Source: a virus. From it: a stretch of 20,378 nucleotides of DNA. The translations under genes and the position numbers were made by a program. The DNA is taken from positions 1 through 20,378 of IMG/VR virus record IMGVR_UViG_3300030107_002353; one strand, written 5' to 3'. Within the stretch, counting starts at the first letter, position 1; each line of letters opens with the position of its first letter. The notes under the pieces are model-generated. The model was given only the letters and a program-made list of their open reading frames with translations, had not been told where the DNA came from and searched no databases. This document shows, piece after piece, positions 1 through 8,334 of the stretch.

Positions 1-1108
1 GAGTTGGTAAGGTTCCAGAACTTGCAGTCGTTGTAATATTTGCAATTGCACTAGGTTGAATAACAGGAGTAACGTTCCAAAAACCTAGCTTTTGACCTGT
101 TGCAGTACCTATCTTTGTCCCTGTGCTTGTATTTAAAGCAATGTCAACAGCATCGCCAAGAGTTAATAAGTTTGCATCAATAGAAAACTGAGTTGTTAAT
201 GTCCCTGCATCTTGTACTTTGAAATTAATCTGTCCATCTTCTGTTCCATCGCTTGCATCAATTATTTTTGTCTCAATCGCTGAATAGTCAACATCAGCAG
301 GTGTCCCGTTATCGTTTTTCCCTCTGTAATAAATAGTGCTAATAATGTCATTGTCTTGTCCTGCTGCTGTATTTCTATGGTGATAAAGAGTTAGATCACC
401 ACCACTTGCCGAATCATTAGCATTACATTCAAGCCTAAAAGCTGTACTTGTTAACGAAGTTGTTAAATGTAAAGGATAAGCAGGAGTTGATTCACCTATC
501 CCAACGTAAGAACTATATAAACGAATACGACTTGCAATCGAACCATTATTAGAACTCATTAAGTCTAATATTCCATCTTCTGAGGAATTTGTTGGATCGA
601 TAATTGAAGAGGTTATCTGTGCATAAGCGTGAGTATTGCCAACATGATCTTCACCTCTAAATTCTATATTTCCTAGATTGTCATTTGCAGCAGGTGAAGC
701 ACTATTTCTAAATAAAACAAGATCAGGAGCAGTATCAGTACCCGTATCTGAGTTTTCTATAATAACTTGATCGGTTGTATCTGTACTAAATAAATGTAAT
801 TGAGCCGCAGCCGTTCCAGTTCCTAATTTAAAACCAGTAGCACTGAAAGCACCTTTATAGGTAGAAGAAACTGAAAAGCCTACTTCATTTGCTGCTGTCC
901 TATAAATTCCAGTCGTTCCACTATCAGATAAAAACCCAAGCGTAGGTGTTCCAGCAGAACCATCGTGGCTTTTATTTAATAACGTAGAAAGAGTAATTTT
1001 CTTATTTTTATTCGCATCAGCACTTTCGCTAACATCTAAGATTGGCAAGGTGTCACCGCTTGCAGGTGTTGTTAATTCGGTACACGCCGATATTTTTTTG
1101 TCAGCCAT
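1..1108 (-). CDS. Tail fibre protein, 3' end outside the window (partial)
   Basis: I translated this by hand from the ATG at 1108. The frame stays open to the left edge, giving 369 visible residues. The N-terminus (MADKKISACTELTTPASGDT, then LPILDVSES and KKITLSTLL) is of a kind common on marine-phage fibre proteins and probably attaches the fibre. The middle holds two copies of a loose repeat, FRGEDHVGNTHAYAQI...DPTNSSEDG and YRGKNDNGTPADVDYSAI...DASDGTEDG. Near the visible end is GTKIGTATGQKLGFWNVTPV, a motif I recall from many phage fibres. The ATG shares one base with the stop of the small gene upstream (TAATG), so translation is probably coupled. The role inferred is host recognition at the tail tip. 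The receptor-binding end lies outside the window. Confidence 0.8.
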   Translation of the reverse strand, partial: MADKKISACTELTTPASGDTLPILDVSESADANKNKKITLSTLLNKSHDGSAGTPTLGFLSDSGTTGIYRTAANEVGFSVSSTYKGAFSATGFKLGTGTAAAQLHLFSTDTTDQVIIENSDTGTDTAPDLVLFRNSASPAANDNLGNIEFRGEDHVGNTHAYAQITSSIIDPTNSSEDGILDLMSSNNGSIASRIRLYSSYVGIGESTPAYPLHLTTSLTSTAFRLECNANDSASGGDLTLYHHRNTAAGQDNDIISTIYYRGKNDNGTPADVDYSAIETKIIDASDGTEDGQINFKVQDAGTLTTQFSIDANLLTLGDAVDIALNTSTGTKIGTATGQKLGFWNVTPVIQPSAIANITTTASSGTLPT

Positions 1109-1269
1109 TAGTCAGCAGCTTGAGGAGTATTGCCAGCTTTAACCCATTCTAAGTATTCTTGATAAGATGGATTAGAAGGATCTTGTGGAATAAAAGCACC
1201 ATCGCTTAACCTTTTTATTGGTACTCCTTTATCAGTTGTTTTAACTGAAGAAATTAGTTTATAGGACAT
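1108..1269 (-). CDS. Small fibre-associated protein with DPSNPSYQEYLEWVKAGNTP motif (53 aa)
   Basis: A 53-residue protein lies between two fibre genes. Its second half, IPQDPSNPSYQEYLEW followed by VKAGNTPQAAD, matches a short block that I know from many phage tail-fibre accessory proteins and fibre C-termini (the general form is DPxNxxYxxYLxWxxxGNTP). It starts two bases after the stop of the 390-residue fibre gene and ends in a TAATG overlap with the next fibre gene, so it sits firmly inside a translationally coupled array. A role in fibre assembly or as a small fibre cap is inference. It is easy to miss because of its size, but frame, overlaps and motif agree. Confidence 0.75.
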   Translation of the reverse strand: MSYKLISSVKTTDKGVPIKRLSDGAFIPQDPSNPSYQEYLEWVKAGNTPQAAD

Positions 1270-1271
1270 AA

Positions 1272-2444
1272 TTAAAGCTCAGCATCTGCTGTAAAGGCAA
1301 TCCGCCAATATGTAGCGGATAGATTGGTGTCTGTATTATCAATAATGGTTTTCATTTCTGTTACACCAAAGGCTCTTGCATTTGAACTATCAGACGTATT
1401 TGAACCCCATTGACCTGCTGTTCCTCCAGGTCTAGGATTGTATAAAGTTACATCTGGAGCATGATTCATTGGACGAGGGAAATAGAAATTTTCTTGTGGA
1501 TCGCCTGGAGCTGCATTAGCATTTAAAAGATGTTGAATCTCTCCATTATGCTCTAAACCGTTTGCAGGTGTAGTTCCTTGGTTAAAGGTTTTAAAATAGT
1601 ATCTTTGACATTTATCTAAAGTTTCTGCATAACTTTCGTGCATATATTCTGACGCTGTAGGCCCAACTTCTAGTTGAACACCTGTGATTTCAAAGGTTGA
1701 ATTATCAGTTGTGTACCAAGTAGATGTAGAATCTGGAGTCCTAGTCCCAGATGCATAAGTAGCCCATGCATTTAATGTGACACCAGAAGCTGTATAATCA
1801 GTACCCCAAAAAGCCGATATATTAATTTGGAATCCTTGTTCAGAATTAAGATCAAATTGTAAATCTGCATGCCCAGTAATTGTTTTAGTAATTTTTGTCC
1901 AAGTATCAGCAGTCAAAGAACCAGTTTCAAAAGGATATAGTTTTTGTGTTCCGTCTAAGGATTTTAGGAATCCATAAAAATTTTGAGCAACACTTGATTT
2001 AACCCAGAAAGATAAAGTTATTTTACTAGAAGTATTTGTATAATCCCAACCAGAATAAGCTATATCTTGTGCTTCTAATCTAATCTGTGCACCTATATAA
2101 TCGGCTGCTCCTGCTCCACCTGTTTGATTACCATTTGTTATATGGAAAGAGTTTCTAAATCCTTTTGCCCAAGGCCCAGTATCGCTAGAAGTTAAAGCGT
2201 GTTGTGCTTGTGTTGGTGCTTCATCTGTTCCACCATGAATACATTTCCATCTATCTACACTTCCATATCCTGAAACTGTAGAAGTCACGCCTCTTTGGGC
2301 AACATTCATAGCCCCATTCTGAACCAAATTCTGCGCTCTTAGACCATTTCCATTAATAGCTGTAACACCACTAGAAGAATTTAGTGTTATCGCATCAGAA
2401 GAACCTGATGTGGAACGGATGGCATTAACTTTAACTGTACTCAT
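1272..2444 (-). CDS. Tail fibre protein with carbohydrate-binding-like middle domain (390 aa)
   Basis: The N-terminal part (residues 1-40) is low-complexity and typical of fibre attachment regions. It is followed by LVQNGAMNVAQRG and then a long beta-rich stretch (about 55-270) including SKITLSFWVKSS and WTKITKTITG, the pattern of jelly-roll or galactose-binding-like domains seen in phage fibres. That domain ends with FEITGVQLEVGPTASEY and ETLDKCQRYYFKT, a block I recognise from many phage tail fibres. The last 100 residues are a variable tail, probably the receptor-contacting part. The ATG overlaps the stop of the preceding 123-residue gene (ATGA), and no separate ribosome site is obvious, so translation is probably coupled. 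Tail-fibre identity is fairly sure; the ligand is unknown. Confidence 0.8.
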   Translation of the reverse strand: MSTVKVNAIRSTSGSSDAITLNSSSGVTAINGNGLRAQNLVQNGAMNVAQRGVTSTVSGYGSVDRWKCIHGGTDEAPTQAQHALTSSDTGPWAKGFRNSFHITNGNQTGGAGAADYIGAQIRLEAQDIAYSGWDYTNTSSKITLSFWVKSSVAQNFYGFLKSLDGTQKLYPFETGSLTADTWTKITKTITGHADLQFDLNSEQGFQINISAFWGTDYTASGVTLNAWATYASGTRTPDSTSTWYTTDNSTFEITGVQLEVGPTASEYMHESYAETLDKCQRYYFKTFNQGTTPANGLEHNGEIQHLLNANAAPGDPQENFYFPRPMNHAPDVTLYNPRPGGTAGQWGSNTSDSSNARAFGVTEMKTIIDNTDTNLSATYWRIAFTADAEL

Positions 2445-2812
2445 GATTTAGGATTAGCCTCCTTTACAGCTTTAATGTGCTTGGCCCATTCGCCATTCGT
2501 ATCCAATTTACCTGCAACGATGTCTTTATACAGCAAATCTAATTGATCTCCTAAACTATTATATGCTTTACGTCTTTTCCTTCTAACTGCATGATTAGTT
2601 TCTAACTTTGTTGCTTCTGTATTAGCTGCGGTTAATTGACTGTTTGTAGGCTTTGTTATTCCTGAAACGTTCCAAGTTGAAATTTTTGGTCCTGATCCGT
2701 TATCAATTAATTCTATTTCAGCAGGTTCATTAGCAAAGAAGGCTGCTGACTCTTCTTCTGTTTTACCTTTGCTTATTAGATAAGCTTTTACTTGCCAACT
2801 TAGAGATGCCAT
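2441..2812 (-). CDS. DQLD-type small tail protein, probable fibre accessory or chaperone (123 aa)
   Basis: This 123-residue basic protein ends in a block (about 76-123) with the pattern R-x-x-Y-x-S-x-x-DQLD-x-L-Y followed by W-x-x-x-I-K and a PK end. The same pattern ends the 98-residue protein at 3420-3716, so the two are paralogues with different N-termini. I know this DQLD block from small proteins next to phage tail fibres, where a fibre accessory or chaperone role is usually presumed. The gene starts two bases after the 202-residue fibre stop and ends in an ATGA overlap with the 390-residue fibre. Which neighbour it serves cannot be read from the sequence. Confidence 0.7.
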   Translation of the reverse strand: MASLSWQVKAYLISKGKTEEESAAFFANEPAEIELIDNGSGPKISTWNVSGITKPTNSQLTAANTEATKLETNHAVRRKRRKAYNSLGDQLDLLYKDIVAGKLDTNGEWAKHIKAVKEANPKS

Positions 2813-2814
2813 AA

Positions 2815-3423
2815 TTAATCCGAGGTTTTATAACCGTAAAAATTTGTATAATAAGTTCCTATATCTGAAGTGCTACCTGTGATCGCAATTATATAGAAAG
2901 AAACCGTATCTCCAGCATCGACCTCAACAAGTTGCGTGTTATTCAACCATGCGTATTGATTAGAGTGGTGGGAATACATTTTATTACGGTATCTCCAAAA
3001 CCTATTAGCATGAGCGCCATTTAAGTACAACCTTGCGTCTGCTGTGTCGTCTGTATCTATATCATAAACTCTTGCGTTGTAGCCGAAGAGATAACGACCA
3101 CCCATCCCTGCTGGAACTGTAAAAATCCCAGTTGTTCCGTCATAACCACTTCCAACGTTCATTTGAACGTTATTGCAAATGATTTTCGTAAGAGTATCAT
3201 CATTAATAGTTTGGCCTACCGTCATATTTGCACCGAAACAAACTTGAGAAGCAGGAGTCTCACCAAATTCAAGTGTACCGGGTGTGGAGCTATTCTTTAA
3301 AAATTGACCAGCAGTACCAACGGCTACAGGCAATGTCAGAGTGAAATCTGCTGAACCTGTTGTTGATGCTGGAGCGTCTACAGAAACCGAACCAGCACTA
3401 GACCCTGTTAGTTTTAAACTCAT
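2815..3423 (-). CDS. Short tail fibre with C1q-like C-terminal domain (202 aa)
   Basis: The N-terminus (MSLKLTGSSAGSVSVDAPAS and the following TTGSADFTLTLP) is a common phage fibre attachment segment. From about residue 85 the sequence looks like a C1q/TNF-type beta sandwich: YDGTTGIFTVPAGMGGRYLFGY, then RLYLNGAHANRF, then VEVDAGDTVSFY and a final TNFYGYKTSD. This is the classic order of C1q conserved blocks (GIFTVP, Y-x-F, NG, L-x-x-GD-x-V, F-x-G). C1q-like tips trimerise and can bind host surface sugars, which suits a receptor-binding fibre. The start codon overlaps the previous stop (ATGA). Confidence 0.75.
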   Translation of the reverse strand: MSLKLTGSSAGSVSVDAPASTTGSADFTLTLPVAVGTAGQFLKNSSTPGTLEFGETPASQVCFGANMTVGQTINDDTLTKIICNNVQMNVGSGYDGTTGIFTVPAGMGGRYLFGYNARVYDIDTDDTADARLYLNGAHANRFWRYRNKMYSHHSNQYAWLNNTQLVEVDAGDTVSFYIIAITGSTSDIGTYYTNFYGYKTSD

Positions 3424-3716
3424 GGTTTAGGATATTTATCTTTAGTTGTTTTGATAGTAGCCTTCCACGAATCAATGCCTTTATTATATATCTCGTCTAA
3501 TTGATCAACAATAGAAGGATATTCGGCTGCTCTATCTCTTTGATATTTGTTATTATCATAAGCTGTTTTTAGTTCTGCTAGTTTTGCCTCTATTGCAGAA
3601 TTAGAAGGCTTTGTGTCTCCATTTGCTTTAACAAATTCTAATACGCCTCCTCTGATAACAAATTCAGCTTTAGGACATAATGCTCGTATAGCATCAAATT
3701 TAGTGACTTCATTCAT
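3420..3716 (-). CDS. DQLD-type small tail protein, probable fibre accessory or chaperone (98 aa)
   Basis: A 98-residue protein carrying the same C-terminal block as the 123-residue protein at 2441-2812: R-x-x-EYPSIVDQLDEIYNKG, then W-x-x-x-I-K and a final YPKP. The N-terminal half differs. The ATG shares one base with the preceding stop (TGATG) and has a good ribosome site, GGAGA about seven bases upstream and inside the upstream gene. The gene ends in an ATGA overlap with the C1q-like fibre. The role in fibre folding or attachment is inferred from position and from the general association of the DQLD block with fibres. Confidence 0.7.
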   Translation of the reverse strand: MNEVTKFDAIRALCPKAEFVIRGGVLEFVKANGDTKPSNSAIEAKLAELKTAYDNNKYQRDRAAEYPSIVDQLDEIYNKGIDSWKATIKTTKDKYPKP

Positions 3717-4276
3717 CAGGCTATCTCCATTATTGTAATCATTGAAGCAAGACTATTCTTTTGAAGCTCTACTTTACCGCTATTACTACTATGATGTAAG
3801 TCCACTTGAGTTTTATAAGTAGTGCTAGTACCTGCTGATATACCATGAGCATGTTTGCTAGCTAAATAAATATTTCCTCTCCAACTGACATTAGTAGCAC
3901 CATTAGCATATATATAAAATTGCCAGTCTTCAGTAGGTGTATATCTTGCTGTTGAATCTTGAAGCAATTTTAAACTAGCACCTTGACTAGTGGAAGCTCT
4001 AGAAAGGGAAATATGTTGATTAATAAGGACTAAAAATTCAGATCCACTTTTCAAAGGAGTGATTGCCTGACTTAACCCTGTATCAACAAATGAAGTAGTA
4101 GTACTTTCAACTTCAGTAGAGTATGTACCTTGAACTACTTGAAGTATTGCTCCTGCTCCTCTTTTAGGTGCGGTTACTGCCGCAGCCGCAATCATATCTG
4201 TATCTACTATTCCATCAGGCAAACCTCCTACTGAGATTCCTGTTATTGTTCCTGTTCCGTTAATAGTTATTGCCAT
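3716..4276 (-). CDS. Short tail fibre protein, MAITING type (186 aa)
   Basis: The ATG at 4276 is chosen because MAITINGTGTITGISVGGLP, followed by DGIVDTDMIAAAAVTAPKRG, is the usual start of this fibre family. It is two bases after the preceding stop. An ATG six codons earlier (4294) would overlap the upstream gene by 16 bases and adds nothing family-like. After the attachment segment the body (about 45-186) begins ILQVVQGTYSTEV and ends SMITIMEIA, a beta-sandwich fibre domain common in environmental phages. There is no clear ribosome site, so re-initiation from the upstream gene is likely. Identity as a fibre is good; the ligand is unknown. Confidence 0.75.
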   Translation of the reverse strand: MAITINGTGTITGISVGGLPDGIVDTDMIAAAAVTAPKRGAGAILQVVQGTYSTEVESTTTSFVDTGLSQAITPLKSGSEFLVLINQHISLSRASTSQGASLKLLQDSTARYTPTEDWQFYIYANGATNVSWRGNIYLASKHAHGISAGTSTTYKTQVDLHHSSNSGKVELQKNSLASMITIMEIA

Positions 4277-4278
4277 GA

Positions 4279-4830
4279 TTAAAGAATAACCCAAACACCG
4301 CCAGATGGCACTGTTACTGTAACTGATGAATTGATCGTTACAGGCCCAACACTGGAAGCATTTGTATCAGCAGGAATTGAATAATTGGTTGTAATTGTAT
4401 TCGAGTTCTGAACAAAAACCTGATCGGCTCCTCCTCCTGTTGCTCCACCTCCTAACGGTGCCCAAATAGAACCTGTATATCCTTCAAAACTAGATAAAGT
4501 TGTATTCCTTCTTATCTGCCCTTCACTTGGTGACGATGGCCTTTGAGCCGTTGTGCCAACAGGAATATCAATTGCTGCTGTTCCAGCTAGTGAAATACTT
4601 CCATCTGCGTTAACTGTTCCAATTGTCTTCCAAGCATCATTAGCACTGTTCCTTTGCTTGATAATTGGAGCAGTAGCCGTTGTAGTGTCTAACCAAATTT
4701 GATGAGCGTATTTCGTTCCGGGTTCAGAAGATCCTGAACTGTTACTGACTAATGCTTGTAGTGCGTTGTTTAAATCTGCACGGACAGCCGCACCAGAAGC
4801 ATTTGATATGGAAAAGTCGTTTTGTGACAT
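4279..4830 (-). CDS. Tail fibre or tail tip-attached protein (183 aa)
   Basis: The protein begins MSQNDFSISNASGAAVRADL followed by NNALQALVSNSSG and EPGTKYAHQIWLDTTT, an N-terminal domain that I recognise from fibre proteins encoded just after the J-like protein in many phages. A glycine-rich linker (about 127-135) leads to a C-terminal block, NYSIPADTNASSVGPVTINS followed by SVTVTVPSGGVWVIL, also common on phage and prophage fibre ends. The gene starts three bases after the J stop, with no strong ribosome site. By position this is the first fibre after the tip protein and may be the piece that joins fibres to J. Confidence 0.75.
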   Translation of the reverse strand: MSQNDFSISNASGAAVRADLNNALQALVSNSSGSSEPGTKYAHQIWLDTTTATAPIIKQRNSANDAWKTIGTVNADGSISLAGTAAIDIPVGTTAQRPSSPSEGQIRRNTTLSSFEGYTGSIWAPLGGGATGGGADQVFVQNSNTITTNYSIPADTNASSVGPVTINSSVTVTVPSGGVWVIL

Positions 4831-4833
4831 TGA

Positions 4834-7800
4834 TTAAGTCTCTTGTTTACCGTAACCAACGGCTTGATAAACAAAGTTTCGATCTACATTGCTACCTGAG
4901 CTATTCAGGAAGTTGATAGTGAAACCTGTTCGAGTCAAAGAACTGATTGCATAATAGTCTCCCGTTGCCAAATTTGCACTTGTAACTCCTACATTCGGAG
5001 TTTGATAGAAAGCATTTGTAAACGTCACAGCCTTGGCAGATGTCCCTGATGCGATTGTTGCGCTTGCTTCTGTTCTTGGTGATATATCAACGGTGTACCC
5101 TGCCTCACTAACAACAGGTGTTTGATCAATATGATTTGAAGTTAGTTGTACCTTAAATTGAAAAATACGTCCTTTATATCTTCCAGACTCTAAAGGAATC
5201 CAAGCACCATATAAAACATTATCTTCATACATAATCTTGTCACTATCTTCTTTTAATAATTTGTCGCCTGTTTCTAATAAATAATCATCATCAGTAATAG
5301 CAGAATCAGCCGTTCTGAAATACATCATTGCACTAACATCATCAGCATTTAACCCATCAATATCTGACCATCTGTCAATCAATTCTGATCTACCGTCCCA
5401 CAAATCAGAAGGATAAACACCAACAGCTTTTAGTCTACGTTTTAAATCAACACTAAATTTACCGCCTAAATCAAGAATATTTTTAAAGAAATATTCTCCA
5501 CTTTCTAAACGATCTCCAGTGAAATCAAAGGTAGGGATTAAATCAACATCTGCAATGGAATCAAATAGTTCATCACCATCTAAAACTAAGCCAACCATTC
5601 CTGAAGTATCGCTATAAAAAATATCATTATGTTGTCCATCAAAAGGCGGTGTGTCTGTATCTTCTCGATCAGTTTGAACAACAAATTTAGCAACAGGATC
5701 AGGTAAATCTATTGTTGCTGATTTTGCATTATCACTTTTTAAATTACTTGTTTTGTCTTCAAATTTTATTAAATATTCACCCTCAAGTAAATTCAATAAA
5801 GCATAATTCGTTACGGCTGAAACTTCAGTTAATTTCGTACTATTAGCCCATGTACCTGTTCCATCTGTTTCTGTTGCGTGTCTAATGATAGCAGTTAAGT
5901 TTTGAGGGTTAATTGTTCCTTTATCTGGTATATCCCAACGTAAAATAACTTCATCACCTGAAATCGCTTCAACAGTTACATTCTCAGGATCAGGAGGGGC
6001 TTTTTGGACTACTTCTACTGTCGTTTCTTCTCCTAATCCTGTTGTCGTAACAGGATCAACAACCGCAGCAATTGGAACTTCTATCTCTTTACCAATCCAG
6101 TTTGATTTTTTTTCAATCGGTACAGGCCCAATTGATCTAACTTGAAAAGTTAAAGTTGACCCCTCATTTAAACCGTCAATCTCATAAATTTCTTCATTAA
6201 CAAGAAATTTTTTCCAGTTACCTTTTCCAACCTTGTATCTAATTTCAAAACTAATCGTATTTCCATTTAATCCTCTTGACCATTCAGCCGTAATCCTATT
6301 AACGGTATTATCATTCTTCTGAACAAGAGAAGCTAACAGAGTTAAATCAATTGGCTTTGCAGGTGCTTCATCAAATCTTGTGACATCTTGAAATTCTAAT
6401 GTCTCATTTCCATCCGCTACGCCATAAATACTGTCGTTATGTTGTGCGCCAACAATCGTGAAAGTATTATTCCCATTATTTGAAACTGATACACACCTGA
6501 ATTTCTGTTCTTTAACTGTACTTGACGTTAAAATCCAAACAGATTGATCTTGTGGAACAGCAGAAAAAGCAGCCGTAAGATTAATTTGTGTACCAATAGC
6601 TTCACCGCCAGAAGCTCTTAATGTTTTTGATTCAACTGATCCATCTGGAAGCGTACAAATTAATGTTTGGTCACTGCCAGCCGGTAAGGTAATCGACTGA
6701 TCAACGTTAATAGCAGTTGTTGTTGATCCACTTGCTACTCGACCAGATAAACGAATACCTGCTCTAACTTCATCTGCTACAGCAAAAACTTGACCCGGTA
6801 AAACAACAGATCCATCTAATCCAGCACTAAAAGTAACAGTTTCACCGTCTAACTCCTCTGCTGCCATTAACCATTTACCCATCCTTTGTGCTTGCCATTT
6901 AGACGTAGCACCAAAAGCTAAAATCTCTTTTACTTGATACCCATAACGATCAATTAACTCGTAATTTTCAACAACAACCCAATTAGATTTATATAAGTTT
7001 TGTGGATCTTGATAACGAACCCGAACAGAAGAACTACGAGTTTTTAAAGATGTCCCTGAATATTCAAAAGCCCCATTGATAACATTTGAATTATTATATA
7101 AATGAACAGGAGAAATATCTGAACCATTATAATTTCCATGATCTGCCGTTGTTTGGATCGTATTAGAAGCCCAATACATCATTCCTCTAAAGACAGAAGA
7201 TAAATCTTGTAAACAAGAATAAGCATCTGTGGAATTACCAATTATGGTATTAATTGCAAAACGTGGTTCTCTTCCATCAGGTGTAGAAATTAATTGATTT
7301 GCATATTTAATTAAAGGATATAAATCAACCCAATTAATATTTGAAGTGCTTACAAATTGACCTGCCCCATATCTTTCATTCGTCAACATATCTATATAAC
7401 AGCAAACAGGGCATGTAGTCCATTTAGGCCCAATCAAATTACCGCTAAAAGCACCTTCAAAAGTTAAGTAGCCATCGCTTTGAACTGTTGCATTATCAGG
7501 GATTAAGACCTTTCTTCCCTTTACTTTATAAGCTCTTGTTGGAACGGATGAAAAGACTTTTGTTGATATTTCTAAACCTGCTACAGCCGTGTAAGGATAG
7601 GTATTGTAAAAGTCAACTTGCTCAACTAAAGAAGTCCAAAAAATACGATTGCCTCGTCCTTGTGCTAAAGATAATTTTCTAGCTTTTGTTTTTGATAAAT
7701 CCTTAAATTTAGTATATTTAATCTCAAAATCATTTTCACCATTTGTAATTTTTTTTACTCTTATATTCCACGGGCCGACACCTGAAAGTTTGATTTGTGG

Positions 7801-8331
7801 CGTTTGAAATTGATAATTATTTGTCGCTATACCTGTTAATTCTTTCTTGTAGACCTCATTAAATCCTTTACCTTTCGATTGCAAGGAAATTCTTATAGTA
7901 ACAGTTGCATTAAATCGTTGACCTTTTGCTAATCCTTCAACGGCTGTAGAAAATAAAGCAGGAACAGTAAAAAGACAAGAAAATTTATCAGCATCTAAAT
8001 CCGTAATCGAACGAACAAGTTCACCTCTTCCATACCTTCTTCTAATTACCTCGTTATCAGTATTTAAGTCTTCATTATAGTTTTCTCCTACTTCCTGATT
8101 AATATCGACAATATTTGATGCCCCTGCTCTGTTTTGTGGCAGGTCACTTTGTGTTCTTCCTCCTAATCTAAAATCATAGTCAACCTCATCTGTTGAATAA
8201 TTATCTGTATCATCTACTTTTAAAGGTGTCTCTTCTAAATAAATACCCTTACGACCTTTAACAAGCCCTTCAATTGGGCCTTCTGAAATAAGATCAACTA
8301 ATTTAATAACAGAAGTAGAATTTAAAGGCAT
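4834..8331 (-). CDS. J: Lambda J-like central tail tip and host-specificity protein (1165 aa)
   Basis: The length (1165 residues, close to lambda J at 1132) and the opening LVDLISEGPIEGLVKGRKGI followed by YLEETPL are diagnostic of the J family. The first 650 residues or so should form the hub and baseplate-like domains of the tip. Two fibronectin type III-like regions follow, at about 660-755 (ITAEWS, FEIRYK, LTFQVRSIG) and about 780-870 (VILRWDIPD, LLEGEYLIKF). The last 80 residues (TFTNAFYQTPNVGVT, TGDYYAISSLTRTGFTINFL, FVYQAVGYG) resemble a small receptor-binding beta domain. It lies directly after the I-like gene, as in lambda. The protein sits at the distal tail end and contacts the host surface. 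Confidence 0.9.
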   Translation of the reverse strand: MPLNSTSVIKLVDLISEGPIEGLVKGRKGIYLEETPLKVDDTDNYSTDEVDYDFRLGGRTQSDLPQNRAGASNIVDINQEVGENYNEDLNTDNEVIRRRYGRGELVRSITDLDADKFSCLFTVPALFSTAVEGLAKGQRFNATVTIRISLQSKGKGFNEVYKKELTGIATNNYQFQTPQIKLSGVGPWNIRVKKITNGENDFEIKYTKFKDLSKTKARKLSLAQGRGNRIFWTSLVEQVDFYNTYPYTAVAGLEISTKVFSSVPTRAYKVKGRKVLIPDNATVQSDGYLTFEGAFSGNLIGPKWTTCPVCCYIDMLTNERYGAGQFVSTSNINWVDLYPLIKYANQLISTPDGREPRFAINTIIGNSTDAYSCLQDLSSVFRGMMYWASNTIQTTADHGNYNGSDISPVHLYNNSNVINGAFEYSGTSLKTRSSSVRVRYQDPQNLYKSNWVVVENYELIDRYGYQVKEILAFGATSKWQAQRMGKWLMAAEELDGETVTFSAGLDGSVVLPGQVFAVADEVRAGIRLSGRVASGSTTTAINVDQSITLPAGSDQTLICTLPDGSVESKTLRASGGEAIGTQINLTAAFSAVPQDQSVWILTSSTVKEQKFRCVSVSNNGNNTFTIVGAQHNDSIYGVADGNETLEFQDVTRFDEAPAKPIDLTLLASLVQKNDNTVNRITAEWSRGLNGNTISFEIRYKVGKGNWKKFLVNEEIYEIDGLNEGSTLTFQVRSIGPVPIEKKSNWIGKEIEVPIAAVVDPVTTTGLGEETTVEVVQKAPPDPENVTVEAISGDEVILRWDIPDKGTINPQNLTAIIRHATETDGTGTWANSTKLTEVSAVTNYALLNLLEGEYLIKFEDKTSNLKSDNAKSATIDLPDPVAKFVVQTDREDTDTPPFDGQHNDIFYSDTSGMVGLVLDGDELFDSIADVDLIPTFDFTGDRLESGEYFFKNILDLGGKFSVDLKRRLKAVGVYPSDLWDGRSELIDRWSDIDGLNADDVSAMMYFRTADSAITDDDYLLETGDKLLKEDSDKIMYEDNVLYGAWIPLESGRYKGRIFQFKVQLTSNHIDQTPVVSEAGYTVDISPRTEASATIASGTSAKAVTFTNAFYQTPNVGVTSANLATGDYYAISSLTRTGFTINFLNSSGSNVDRNFVYQAVGYGKQET

Positions 8332-8334
8332 TGT

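Noticed and set aside
7488-7682. Rightward reading frame inside J
   Set aside because: Antisense to a well-supported J gene, with no ribosome site and low-complexity leucine-rich product; it is a shadow.
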